Below, one piece after another: positions 7,478 through 14,164 of a DNA stretch of 21,063 bases. This DNA comes from JAWPNA01 sp045402695. Its GTDB lineage: Bacteria > Acidobacteriota > Polarisedimenticolia > JACPZX01 > DASXTC01. Under the pieces are notes generated by a model. It did not search any database. It worked only from the letters and a program-made list of their open reading frames with translations, and was not told the DNA's origin. The DNA lies in NCBI GenBank assembly GCA_045402695.1, contig JAWPNA010000054.1:1-21063 (forward strand), written 5' to 3'. A program made the position numbers and the translations under genes. The first letter of the stretch is position 1, and every line of letters starts with the position of its first letter.

Positions 7478-8446
7478 ATGAAGAACCTCAGCAACATGAC
7501 CTTCGAGCAGATCCGAAAGATGACCGATGAGGACGCACGCGCCGCGCTTGAGGCGATTCGCTGGCCCACGGGCGTTGAATGCCCGCGCTGCGGCGGGAAC
7601 GATGTCCTCGGCGTTGCCGGAGGTAGGCCCGGCCTGTACCGCTGTCACGTCTGCCGCAAGAACCCGGAGCAGAAGTCCGATCAGTTCAGCGTGACGGTCG
7701 GGACGATCTTCGAAGACAGCCACATCCCGCTCGGAAAGTGGATCATGGCATACCACTTGATGTGCGCGAGCAAGAAGGGTGTCAGCGCCTTGCAGCTTCA
7801 GCGCCAGCTTGAGCTTGGCTCGTATCGCTCCGCGTGGCACATGGCCCACCGAATCAGGCACGCGATGAAGTCCGGGCCAGGAACACCGCCGCTGTCCGGG
7901 ATCGTCGAGGTGGACGAAACCTACGTCGGCGGCAAGCCCAGAAACAGGGGTAGAGCTTCGATGGGGAAGGTAGGCCGTGGCACCGACAAGGCCCCTGTCG
8001 TGGCGATGATCGAGCGCGACGGTCGAATCAAGGCCGTCTCGCCCCAGAAGCTCGGGGGCGGAAACCTCGCTCAGGCCGTCGTAGAGAACATCCACAAGGA
8101 CTCCACGCTGATGACCGACGAATACAACGTCTACAACCAAGTCGGCAAGCAGTTCAAGGGCGGCCACCACACGGTCACGCACTCGAAGCGCCAGTATGCC
8201 CGCCGGCACAAGGGGATGAGTGTCCACGTCAATACCTGCGAGTCCTGGTTCGCGTTGCTCAAGCGTGGAGTTCACGGCACCTTCCATCATGTTGAGCGCC
8301 AGCACCTCGGGCGTTACTGTGACGAGTTCGAGTTCCGGTGGGACCACAGAAAGACCACCGACGCCGATAGAACCAATGCCGCGCTCCAGAAGGCCCCAGG
8401 GAAGCGGTTGATGTATCGGGACCTTGTGGGTAAGATGTCCGTGTGA
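7478..8446 (+). CDS. IS1595-family transposase (ISXO2-like DDE)
   Basis: The protein has 322 residues, full length for the family. AAGGAG lies 8 nt before the ATG. Residues ~35-59 form the N-terminal zinc ribbon (CPRCGG and CHVCRK, cysteines 35, 38, 56, 59). The helical segment that follows (GKWIMAYHLM, GVSALQLQRQLEL, AWHMAHRIRHAM) is typical of the family. The catalytic domain begins GIVEVDETYVGG with the first aspartate at 146, continues with LMTDEYNVY (Asp214), and the third position lies in HVNTCESWFALLKRG (Asn252/Glu255) before GTFHHV. The enzyme cuts and joins the 22-bp ends. No frameshift or stop is seen, so it is probably active. Its stop overlaps the next small ORF (GTGTGA). Confidence 0.93.
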   Translation: MKNLSNMTFEQIRKMTDEDARAALEAIRWPTGVECPRCGGNDVLGVAGGRPGLYRCHVCRKNPEQKSDQFSVTVGTIFEDSHIPLGKWIMAYHLMCASKKGVSALQLQRQLELGSYRSAWHMAHRIRHAMKSGPGTPPLSGIVEVDETYVGGKPRNRGRASMGKVGRGTDKAPVVAMIERDGRIKAVSPQKLGGGNLAQAVVENIHKDSTLMTDEYNVYNQVGKQFKGGHHTVTHSKRQYARRHKGMSVHVNTCESWFALLKRGVHGTFHHVERQHLGRYCDEFEFRWDHRKTTDADRTNAALQKAPGKRLMYRDLVGKMSV

Positions 8447-8598
8447 AGAAGCCTCCACGACACCCCAGGCCCATCATTCCCCCGACGAATGCGTCCATGA
8501 CCGACCTGCTCAAGGCGGCACTTAGAACGCCTAAGCCACAGCAGAACCAGCGCCAAAACCCGAACAGCACTCGCAAACCAACGAAACCGCCGCGCTAA
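8443..8598 (+). CDS. Small proline/lysine-rich ORF in the IS element
   Basis: A 51-codon frame starts at the GTG overlapping the transposase stop (GTGTGA) and ends at TAA 8596-8598, 7 bp before the next ORF. It encodes a basic, proline-rich peptide with one amphipathic-looking stretch, MTDLLKAALRTPKPQ. It has no recognised domain and is unlikely to fold alone. Overlap on one side and tight spacing on the other suggest it is translated by coupling within a three-gene IS transcript. It may simply be a spacer without function. Confidence is modest because the frame is short and low in complexity. Confidence 0.4.
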   Translation: MKKPPRHPRPIIPPTNASMTDLLKAALRTPKPQQNQRQNPNSTRKPTKPPR

Positions 8599-8605
8599 AG
8601 CGCGC

Positions 8606-9403
8606 ATGTCATACAAAGACCAGGCTAATCCCCACCTGAAGCGTAAGAAGGGCTGCCAACAACCAGAGACCAGCAACGACCCTGCTCGCTCGGTCCCTGG
8701 GTTTGTCGATGAGTTCGGCCGCCCCTTGTCCAAAACAAAAGAAAGCCAGAACGAAAAAACTACTCCCGAAGATGTGCCGACAAATCTTCCGCCAAGTAAG
8801 CCCAAGCCACCGTTCTGGAAGGCTCAGTGGTTCTGGACCGCAGTAGGTTCCGTCGCATCCGTCATAGGGGTCTGGTTGATCAATAAGCAACTCAGTTTGC
8901 AGCACGTCGCCACGGAGATGGGCAATAGGCCGCGAATAACAATCCAAAAGATCGAGATTGGGCCTCTGATGCACGACCAAGCCCTGACTGTCATGTTCTA
9001 CATGAGCAACAGCGGTCAAGGGATCGCAACAGACTTGTGGGCCCATACTTGGGCGACCGTGACATGGGACCCGCCAGACATAAGAGACTTCGGGCCAGGG
9101 AAAAGGAGAATGACCGGCCTTGGCAGTTCTGCCACGATAGCGCCCAACACTTCCCAGGGAGTTATTGAGCATCTTCTCTTGGGTGGATGGGGGGAACCTC
9201 TTGTTCCAATCACTGAAGAACAAATTACTAGAGTAAGGATGAAACAGCTCCACCTCTGGGTATACGGAGTCATCTCCTATTCCGATGATTTTTGCATGGA
9301 AAGAAGGCAAACCTTCTGTTTCCACTGGGACCCCGATCTTAGTCTCGTCTTTTGCGAGCACGGAAACATCGAGTATCCCTGCGATCATCGACGCCCAGAT
9401 TAG
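8606..9403 (+). CDS. IS passenger: single-pass membrane protein of unknown function
   Basis: The protein has 265 residues. Residues 1-70 are polar and lysine/proline-rich, probably cytoplasmic. Residues ~75-93 (WFWTAVGSVASVIGVWLI) form one membrane helix. The rest looks like a beta-sandwich-type domain: ITIQKIEIG, a NSGQGIATDL loop, GVISYSDDFCMERRQ and TFCFHW. The pattern N-x-G-x-G-x-A followed by G-x-I-x-Y-x-D-x-F and T-x-F-C recurs in uncharacterised membrane-tethered proteins, but I cannot name a family. It lies wholly inside the element, ending 36 bp before its right edge, so it moves with it. Translation probably depends on coupling, since no strong Shine-Dalgarno precedes the ATG. Confidence 0.65.
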   Translation: MSYKDQANPHLKRKKGCQQPETSNDPARSVPGFVDEFGRPLSKTKESQNEKTTPEDVPTNLPPSKPKPPFWKAQWFWTAVGSVASVIGVWLINKQLSLQHVATEMGNRPRITIQKIEIGPLMHDQALTVMFYMSNSGQGIATDLWAHTWATVTWDPPDIRDFGPGKRRMTGLGSSATIAPNTSQGVIEHLLLGGWGEPLVPITEEQITRVRMKQLHLWVYGVISYSDDFCMERRQTFCFHWDPDLSLVFCEHGNIEYPCDHRRPD

Positions 9404-9417
9404 AAGCAGAGCTAGCA

Positions 9418-9439
9418 GTTTGTCAAGTGCATAATTCCG
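9418..9439 (-). repeat. IS1595 right terminal inverted repeat
   Basis: Read on the minus strand it begins CGGAATTATG and ends CTTGACAAAC, matching the left end at 19 of 22 positions. It marks the exact right edge of the element. Confidence 0.85.
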
Positions 9440-9447
9440 ATCGACTT
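9440..9447. repeat. Target-site duplication, right copy
   Basis: ATCGACTT follows the right inverted repeat directly and is identical to 7399-7406. It restores the HNH frame if one copy is kept. Confidence 0.85.
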
Positions 9448-9459
9448 TTGAGATGGTTG

Positions 9460-11262
9460 ATGGCTTCCGACCAGAAGGTGAGCATCCAATTGAGCCGCGC
9501 CTTGGTCGAAGTGCAGGACGGCAGGCTTTACCGGCACGAAGGACACGTGCTGTGGTCGGCCTACCTGAAGGCGTTCGTGCCGCTCACGCAGCGCTGCTGC
9601 CAGCAGGAGATGCGCCGCGAGAGAAAACTCCGGCTCTTTCCGAAGCTGGCGGCTGCCTTCGAGCAGGGGCGTCTGTGCAAGTCCCGGGTGCGGGTGATCC
9701 TGAAGGCCGTGACGGCGCAGACCGAAGAGATCTGGCTGGAGTGGGGGACGTCTTTCTCGGTCAGAAAGCTGGAGATCCTGGCGCAGGAGGAGATGGCGCT
9801 CGAGCCTCGGCAGCGCGAACACCGGGTGGCCGAGCCGTCCCCGCGTCGCCGGCGGGCGGTGTTGGCCCCTCCGGATGTCGCAGTGCTGGTGGCCGCGGCG
9901 GTGGACCTGGCCCGCAAGGTCGAGGGGTATCAGGTCAGCCGCGGGGCGGCCATTGAAGCCATGGCGATGGAGGCGATGTCGGGTGTGCACCGATGGCCCG
10001 ATCGAGTGGAGGAGAAGCCGTCTGAGAACGACGTCCGCCGTGGAGGCGACTCGATTCTGGGGGATCACGAGGCGCTGATCCGGGAATTGGGACGGACCTG
10101 GGAGGCAACCCACCGGTGGCGAGAGGAGTCCTCGGGCCAGTGGAGCAATCTCTCGTGGGAGTTCCCGGAGGTGATCCTGGAGGGGGCCCCGGCCGATGAC
10201 GCTCCCGCCCACCAGAGGGTGGTCTTCTGGTCGCAGGTGCAGGGCAGGCTCGACGCGGTGAGGGGCCGTCTGCTGCGGTTCATGAGGGCGTACCTGCTCA
10301 CCGAGGACCTGCGGTTCGAGGGGCTGGGCCAGTACGCCAGGGATCGGATGGGGCTGAGCGCCCGGGAGGCCGAGGAGCTGGTCAGGCTGGACGATGAACT
10401 GTCCGACCTCCCGGTGGTCTTCCGGATGTACGCGGCGGGGAGGCTGGGAAGATCGGCGGCGTGGCTGGTGGCGAAGGTGGTCCGGATGACGCGCGACAAG
10501 AGGACCGAGCGGGCGTGGGTGAACTTCGCCATGGGCCACACGTTCAGGAAGCTCCAGGCAGCGGTGGAGGCTACCGAGCTTCACCGTCAAGCCGACTGGC
10601 GGAACTTCGAGAAAAACGGAGGCTGGCCCCCGAAGGACAAGAGCTTTGCCGAGGTTTTACGGATGTGTTCGCATTTCACCGAAGCCCGCGAGGCCAAGGG
10701 GCGCGACGATGAGCCAGTGCCGCCGATGGTCCTGGTGACCTTCGTGCTGGATGAGGAGCAGGAGGCGACCTACGAGCAGGCGCTGAGAGTGCTGAGAGGG
10801 TTGTACGGTGAATACCGGCCCGAATGGTGGTGCGTAGCTGTTATGGCCAGGCACTTCCTGGAGACTTACGGTGATGCGGACGAGCAGGTGAAGATGACCC
10901 TGGCGCGGCGTGTCGTCCAGCGAGACGAGTACACGTGCGCAGCGGCGGAGTGCCTGAGGCGCGGTGGGCTGGAGGCCGACCACATCGAGCTGAAGTCGAG
11001 GATGGGGCCGTCGGTGGCATGGAATGAGGCTTCGTTGTGCGGTCCGCATCACCGGCACATCAAGCACGAGATGGGGGCGCTGACGCTGTATGGGAAGGCT
11101 CCCGATGATCTGTGGGTGAAGATGGGAGAGAGGTTGTATCACAAGGACCGGCTGGTGCAGCCGGAGCTCGACGACCAGGTGCTGGACGACGATCCGTGGG
11201 ATGACAGGGGAACGATCAGCCAGGCTTGCGAAGGTGGTGGACCACCGCCGGGGGGATGTTGA
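9460..11262 (+). CDS. HNH endonuclease family protein, 5' end displaced by IS insertion
   Basis: The reading frame is open from within the IS (9352) through 11262. The original gene began at 7260. The present fragment could be translated from the ATG at 9460, giving 600 residues, or as a short IS fusion. It has two helical repeats of the type found in large HNH proteins of soil bacteria. One is near the start. The other is in the middle, with RGRLLRFM then LGQYARDRMGLSAREAEELVRL and YAAGRLGRSAAWLVAKV. The C-terminus carries the HNH nuclease: a CAAAECLRRGG cysteine element, then EADHIELKSRMG, NEASLCGPHHRHIKH. The H-N-H residues are all present, so DNA cleavage is plausible. Its role (defence, mobile element or other) is unknown. 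The 3' end overlaps the convergent methyltransferase gene by 47 bp. Loss of the promoter and the first 49 codons probably makes it inactive or weakly expressed. Confidence 0.75.
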   Translation: MASDQKVSIQLSRALVEVQDGRLYRHEGHVLWSAYLKAFVPLTQRCCQQEMRRERKLRLFPKLAAAFEQGRLCKSRVRVILKAVTAQTEEIWLEWGTSFSVRKLEILAQEEMALEPRQREHRVAEPSPRRRRAVLAPPDVAVLVAAAVDLARKVEGYQVSRGAAIEAMAMEAMSGVHRWPDRVEEKPSENDVRRGGDSILGDHEALIRELGRTWEATHRWREESSGQWSNLSWEFPEVILEGAPADDAPAHQRVVFWSQVQGRLDAVRGRLLRFMRAYLLTEDLRFEGLGQYARDRMGLSAREAEELVRLDDELSDLPVVFRMYAAGRLGRSAAWLVAKVVRMTRDKRTERAWVNFAMGHTFRKLQAAVEATELHRQADWRNFEKNGGWPPKDKSFAEVLRMCSHFTEAREAKGRDDEPVPPMVLVTFVLDEEQEATYEQALRVLRGLYGEYRPEWWCVAVMARHFLETYGDADEQVKMTLARRVVQRDEYTCAAAECLRRGGLEADHIELKSRMGPSVAWNEASLCGPHHRHIKHEMGALTLYGKAPDDLWVKMGERLYHKDRLVQPELDDQVLDDDPWDDRGTISQACEGGGPPPGGC

Positions 11263-11854
11263 GGAAGACGGCCTCGCGCCTGAACTCGTACTTTTCGATA
11301 TAGCTCCCGGTCACGCGCCCCACACGTCTGAGGCGGCGCCTCTCGCGCGGTCCCGTGGCCAGCGACTTGAGCTCACGGATCAGGAGGTACTCGAAGTAGC
11401 TGAGCGAGCCGCCGGGCCGCAGCGTGGCGAACAGGCGCTTCAGGATCTCCTTCACGAGTGACGGCTTGAAGTTGTTCAAAGGAAGGCCCGAGATGATCGC
11501 GTCATAACAAGAGCTGTCAGGCACGGCTTGCACCGCCTCATTGACGACGCGCACGTTGACCCGCCCGTTGCGGCGAAATGTCCGGTCCAGGTGCTGCGCG
11601 AAGGTGGGGTTCACTTCATAGATGTCGAGGTGGGAGCCCGGCGGCAGCCGGCGCACGATCTCGACGGTGAGCGCTCCGGTGCCGGCCCCGGCTTCGAGCA
11701 CCGTCAGAGGGGATCTTGCTGAGTCGAGCGCCGAAGTGATGGCGCGCGCCAGGAAGCGGGAGCTGGGCGCGATCGCTCCGGTGTGCATGAAGTTCAAACG
11801 GGCCTGGGTCAGAAACAGCCGGGTGTTCAACCGCCGATCGGCCACCGGTCCCAT
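11216..11854 (-). CDS. SAM-dependent methyltransferase, phospholipid N-methyltransferase-like
   Basis: The protein has 212 residues. The opening ARLNFMHTGAIAPSSRFLARAI resembles the amphipathic N-terminal segment of PmtA-type phosphatidylethanolamine N-methyltransferases. Residues 52-62 (VLEAGAGTGALT) are the SAM-binding motif I. An acidic residue in IYEVNP follows at the end of strand 2, and the DAIISGLPLNNF segment fits the motif IV position of this subfamily. The probable reaction is methyl transfer from SAM to a membrane lipid head group; the exact lipid is inferred. No Shine-Dalgarno precedes the ATG at 11854, but a promoter lies so close that the mRNA would start almost at the ATG. The gene is divergent from the HEAT-cyclophilin gene and overlaps the HNH 3' end. 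Confidence 0.75.
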   Translation of the reverse strand: MGPVADRRLNTRLFLTQARLNFMHTGAIAPSSRFLARAITSALDSARSPLTVLEAGAGTGALTVEIVRRLPPGSHLDIYEVNPTFAQHLDRTFRRNGRVNVRVVNEAVQAVPDSSCYDAIISGLPLNNFKPSLVKEILKRLFATLRPGGSLSYFEYLLIRELKSLATGPRERRRLRRVGRVTGSYIEKYEFRREAVFLNIPPAVVHHLRKPG

Positions 11855-11861
11855 GGTCTGG

Positions 11862-11891
11862 ATTAGAGCAGACGATGGCGCGAGGTGTCAA
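11862..11891 (-). promoter_or_regulatory. Promoter of the methyltransferase gene (predicts leaderless mRNA)
   Basis: On the minus strand a perfect TTGACA (11891-11886) is followed after 18 bp by TCTAAT (11867-11862, 5 of 6 matches). The expected transcription start, 6-8 nt on, coincides with the ATG at 11854, consistent with the absence of a ribosome-binding site. Confidence 0.55.
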
Positions 11892-11916
11892 CAATCTGAA
11901 GTAGAATGAGGCCCCT

Positions 11917-13980
11917 ATGCGCGCACCGGCCATCACGATGCTGGCCGCCTCCCTCCTGACGGGAGGCTCACTCCATGCGGCTCCCCCGGCCACCGATACG
12001 GCCTTCGCGGAGATCCTGAGGCTCGAGGACCATCGCACGCTCGGCCCTCTCCACGGCGCGGCGCTGCTCTCCTACCTGGCCCCTGGCCAGCCGAAGGAGG
12101 TCCGTGTGCGCGCGGCACTCGCGGTCGGTCGCATCGGGGCGCCCACCGCGACGCCGTACCATCTCATCGCCGCCATGACGGATACCGAACCCGAGCTGCG
12201 CCGCATGGCGGTCTTCGCGCTGGGCGAGATGGACGACATCAAGGCGGCTCCGCTGCTTGCACTCGCCGCGGTGGACTTCGACCCTCAGGTGCGCGCCCTG
12301 GCCGCCGAGGCTTTAGGAAAGCTCAAGGACCCCGCGTCGGCCCCGGCGCTCGGGAGGCTGCTCGACGACGCCGACGGGGAGGTGGCTGGCATGGCGCTGC
12401 TGGCCCTCTGGAAGCTCGACACCGGCGACGCGCTGCCGCGGTTGATCGGCCGCGCCTCGGAGATCTACACGAAGAGATCCGGAGAGCTGCGCCGGCGCGC
12501 GGCCTACTTCCTGATGCGCTCGTTGATGGGACATCCAGACGACGCGGGCATCGAGGATGCGCTCATCGCCCCGGCGCGCGATGCCGACCCGCTCATCCGC
12601 TCGTACGCCGCGCGCGGCCTGGGCGCTTCCAGGTCGGCCAGGGCGACCGAGATCCTCCTGCGCCTCGCCGGCGACGACGATGGCTGGCGCGTCGTGGTCA
12701 ACGCCTTCAACGGACTCAAGTCGCGCCCGGTCCCGGCCACGACGGGAGGCAAGTCGGTCTGGGAGATCTACGCCGCCGCCCTGACCGGTGGCAACAAGGG
12801 GGTGGCCCTGGCCGCCCTCGCGGCGCTGGAAACTTGTGAGGCTTCCGAAGCCCGTGAGCACCTGATACAGGCCCTCGGCCAAGCAAGAGCCAGGTTCAGG
12901 GAGGTGGCGGCACTGGCTCTCGCGGCGCGCGACAAGAAGGCCGCCCTGCAGCACGTCAGATCCCTCTCCGGCGATCCGCAGTGGTCCGTGCGCGCGCGGC
13001 TCGCCGAGGCGTTCGCCATCATCAGCCCGGACCAACCGGAGCCCGAGCTGCTCGCGCTGGCCGAGGATCCCGACCCTCGCGTCCGCTCCGTCGCCATCGA
13101 GAGCCTCGGCAAGATCGGCGGCCCCCTCACGCGCCAGGCGATCGATCGCGCCCTCAAGGACAGCGACCTGTTCGTGAGGGCCGCGGCGCTCGACACCCTC
13201 CCGCAGCTCGCGTCACCGGGCGACGCAGCTGAGTTCACCGCCCTTCTCGAGGAGGGATACGCCCGCGCCCTGGCCGATCCGCAGAACGACGCACGCCTCT
13301 CGGCGCTCGGCTCGCTCGCGAAGTCCGTCACGGATGCGGCTCGCGCCGCCATCGAAAAGGCGTTGGATGACCCCGACTACCTCGTGCGCCGCCGCGCCGC
13401 GGAGCTGCTGCGCGACAACTTCAAGCTGGACCGCTGGAACAAGGTCGGCTCACCGGCGGCGCTCCGATCAGCGGCAGACTACCTTGAGGCCGTGCGGCGC
13501 GCCGGCCGGCGCGTGACCGCGACTCTCGACACCGAGGCGGGAAAGATCGAGATCGAGCTTTTCCCGGCCGACGCCCCTCTCACCGTGGACAACTTCATCC
13601 GCCTGGCCAGGGATGGAAAGCTGAACGGCCTGGCCTTCCACCGCGTGGTGCCCAACTTCGTAATTCAGGACGGCGACCCCCGCGGCGACGGCAACGGCGG
13701 TCCGCCATGGCAGATCCGCTGCGAGATCAACCTGAGACGCTACGGGGAGGGGGCGGTGGGCATGGCGTTGTCGGGCAAGGACACCGGGGGAAGCCAGTAC
13801 TTCATCACCCACTCACCCCAGCCGCACCTCGATGGCGGCTACACGATCTTCGGACAGGTGGTGTCGGGACAGGACGTCGTGAACCGCATCGTGCAGGGCG
13901 ATGGGATCCGCGCAGTGACCATCATGGAGGCGGATCATGGATCTTGGTCGGCCAGCGCCGCTAAAACAGAGCGTAGATGA
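11917..13980 (+). CDS. Secreted HEAT-repeat protein fused to cyclophilin-type peptidyl-prolyl isomerase
   Basis: The protein has 687 residues. GAGG lies just upstream of the ATG at 11917. Residues 1-22 form a Sec signal peptide ending SLHA-AP. Residues ~50-500 consist of HEAT/PBS-lyase-type helical repeats, recognised by recurring units such as VRVRAALAVGRIG, LRRMAVFALGEM, VRALAAEALGKLKD and VRSVAIESLGKIGG. Residues ~530-680 are a cyclophilin domain: GKIEIELFPADAPLTVDNFI, AFHRVVPNFVIQDGDPRGDG, GSQYFITHSPQPHLDGGYTIFG. The catalytic-site residues FHR and Q of FVIQ are present. It probably folds or inspects proteins in the periplasm, with the HEAT solenoid as binding surface. The 3' end overlaps the convergent DUF5989 gene by 20 bp. 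Confidence 0.88.
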   Translation: MRAPAITMLAASLLTGGSLHAAPPATDTAFAEILRLEDHRTLGPLHGAALLSYLAPGQPKEVRVRAALAVGRIGAPTATPYHLIAAMTDTEPELRRMAVFALGEMDDIKAAPLLALAAVDFDPQVRALAAEALGKLKDPASAPALGRLLDDADGEVAGMALLALWKLDTGDALPRLIGRASEIYTKRSGELRRRAAYFLMRSLMGHPDDAGIEDALIAPARDADPLIRSYAARGLGASRSARATEILLRLAGDDDGWRVVVNAFNGLKSRPVPATTGGKSVWEIYAAALTGGNKGVALAALAALETCEASEAREHLIQALGQARARFREVAALALAARDKKAALQHVRSLSGDPQWSVRARLAEAFAIISPDQPEPELLALAEDPDPRVRSVAIESLGKIGGPLTRQAIDRALKDSDLFVRAAALDTLPQLASPGDAAEFTALLEEGYARALADPQNDARLSALGSLAKSVTDAARAAIEKALDDPDYLVRRRAAELLRDNFKLDRWNKVGSPAALRSAADYLEAVRRAGRRVTATLDTEAGKIEIELFPADAPLTVDNFIRLARDGKLNGLAFHRVVPNFVIQDGDPRGDGNGGPPWQIRCEINLRRYGEGAVGMALSGKDTGGSQYFITHSPQPHLDGGYTIFGQVVSGQDVVNRIVQGDGIRAVTIMEADHGSWSASAAKTERR

Positions 13981-14140
13981 ACGGCGCCAGCGCCGAACCC
14001 TCGGTGAAGACCACCAGCAGGCCCAGCAGCCCCAGGATGATGAAGATTGGGGCGAGCCACCACTTCTTGCGCACCTTCATGAAGTCCCACAGCTCGACAA
14101 TGAGCCCGAACTTCGAACGGCCGGAGCGATAGGTCGCCAT
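13961..14140 (-). CDS. DUF5989 small membrane protein
   Basis: This 59-residue protein starts at the ATG at 14140, with an AAGGGGA Shine-Dalgarno upstream, and ends at TAG 13963-13961. It has the DUF5989 signature: ELWDFMKVRKKWWLAPI, a single hydrophobic helix (IFIILGLLGLLVVFT), and the C-terminal GSALAPFIYALF. DUF5989 proteins regularly follow NodU-type carbamoyltransferases, as here with a 24-bp gap. The function is unknown; a membrane anchor or partner for the carbamoyltransferase is inferred from the constant pairing. It overlaps the end of the HEAT-cyclophilin gene tail to tail. Confidence 0.85.
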   Translation of the reverse strand: MATYRSGRSKFGLIVELWDFMKVRKKWWLAPIFIILGLLGLLVVFTEGSALAPFIYALF

Positions 14141-14164
14141 TCTGGTCCCCTTCCCGTTTGATGA

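Larger units (their letters stand above)
7407..9439 (+). mobile_element. Complete IS1595-family element with passenger genes (2033 bp)
   Basis: The element is bounded by 22-bp terminal inverted repeats (7407-7428 and 9418-9439, 19 of 22 positions identical) and by an 8-bp direct duplication, ATCGACTT, on both sides. It contains an intact IS1595-type transposase, a small coupled ORF and a 265-codon membrane-protein ORF. Known IS1595-family members vary from transposase-only to forms with passenger genes; this is a passenger-bearing form. Base composition is visibly less GC-rich than the flanks, which suggests recent arrival. The preserved ends, duplication and open transposase imply recent, possibly still active, transposition. 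The insertion disrupted an HNH-endonuclease gene. Confidence 0.88.

Noticed and set aside
8609..9388. 259-codon minus-strand ORF opposite the IS passenger gene
   Set aside because: The plus-strand frame has a clear membrane helix and folded-domain pattern and continues the transposase operon; the antisense frame is a shadow.
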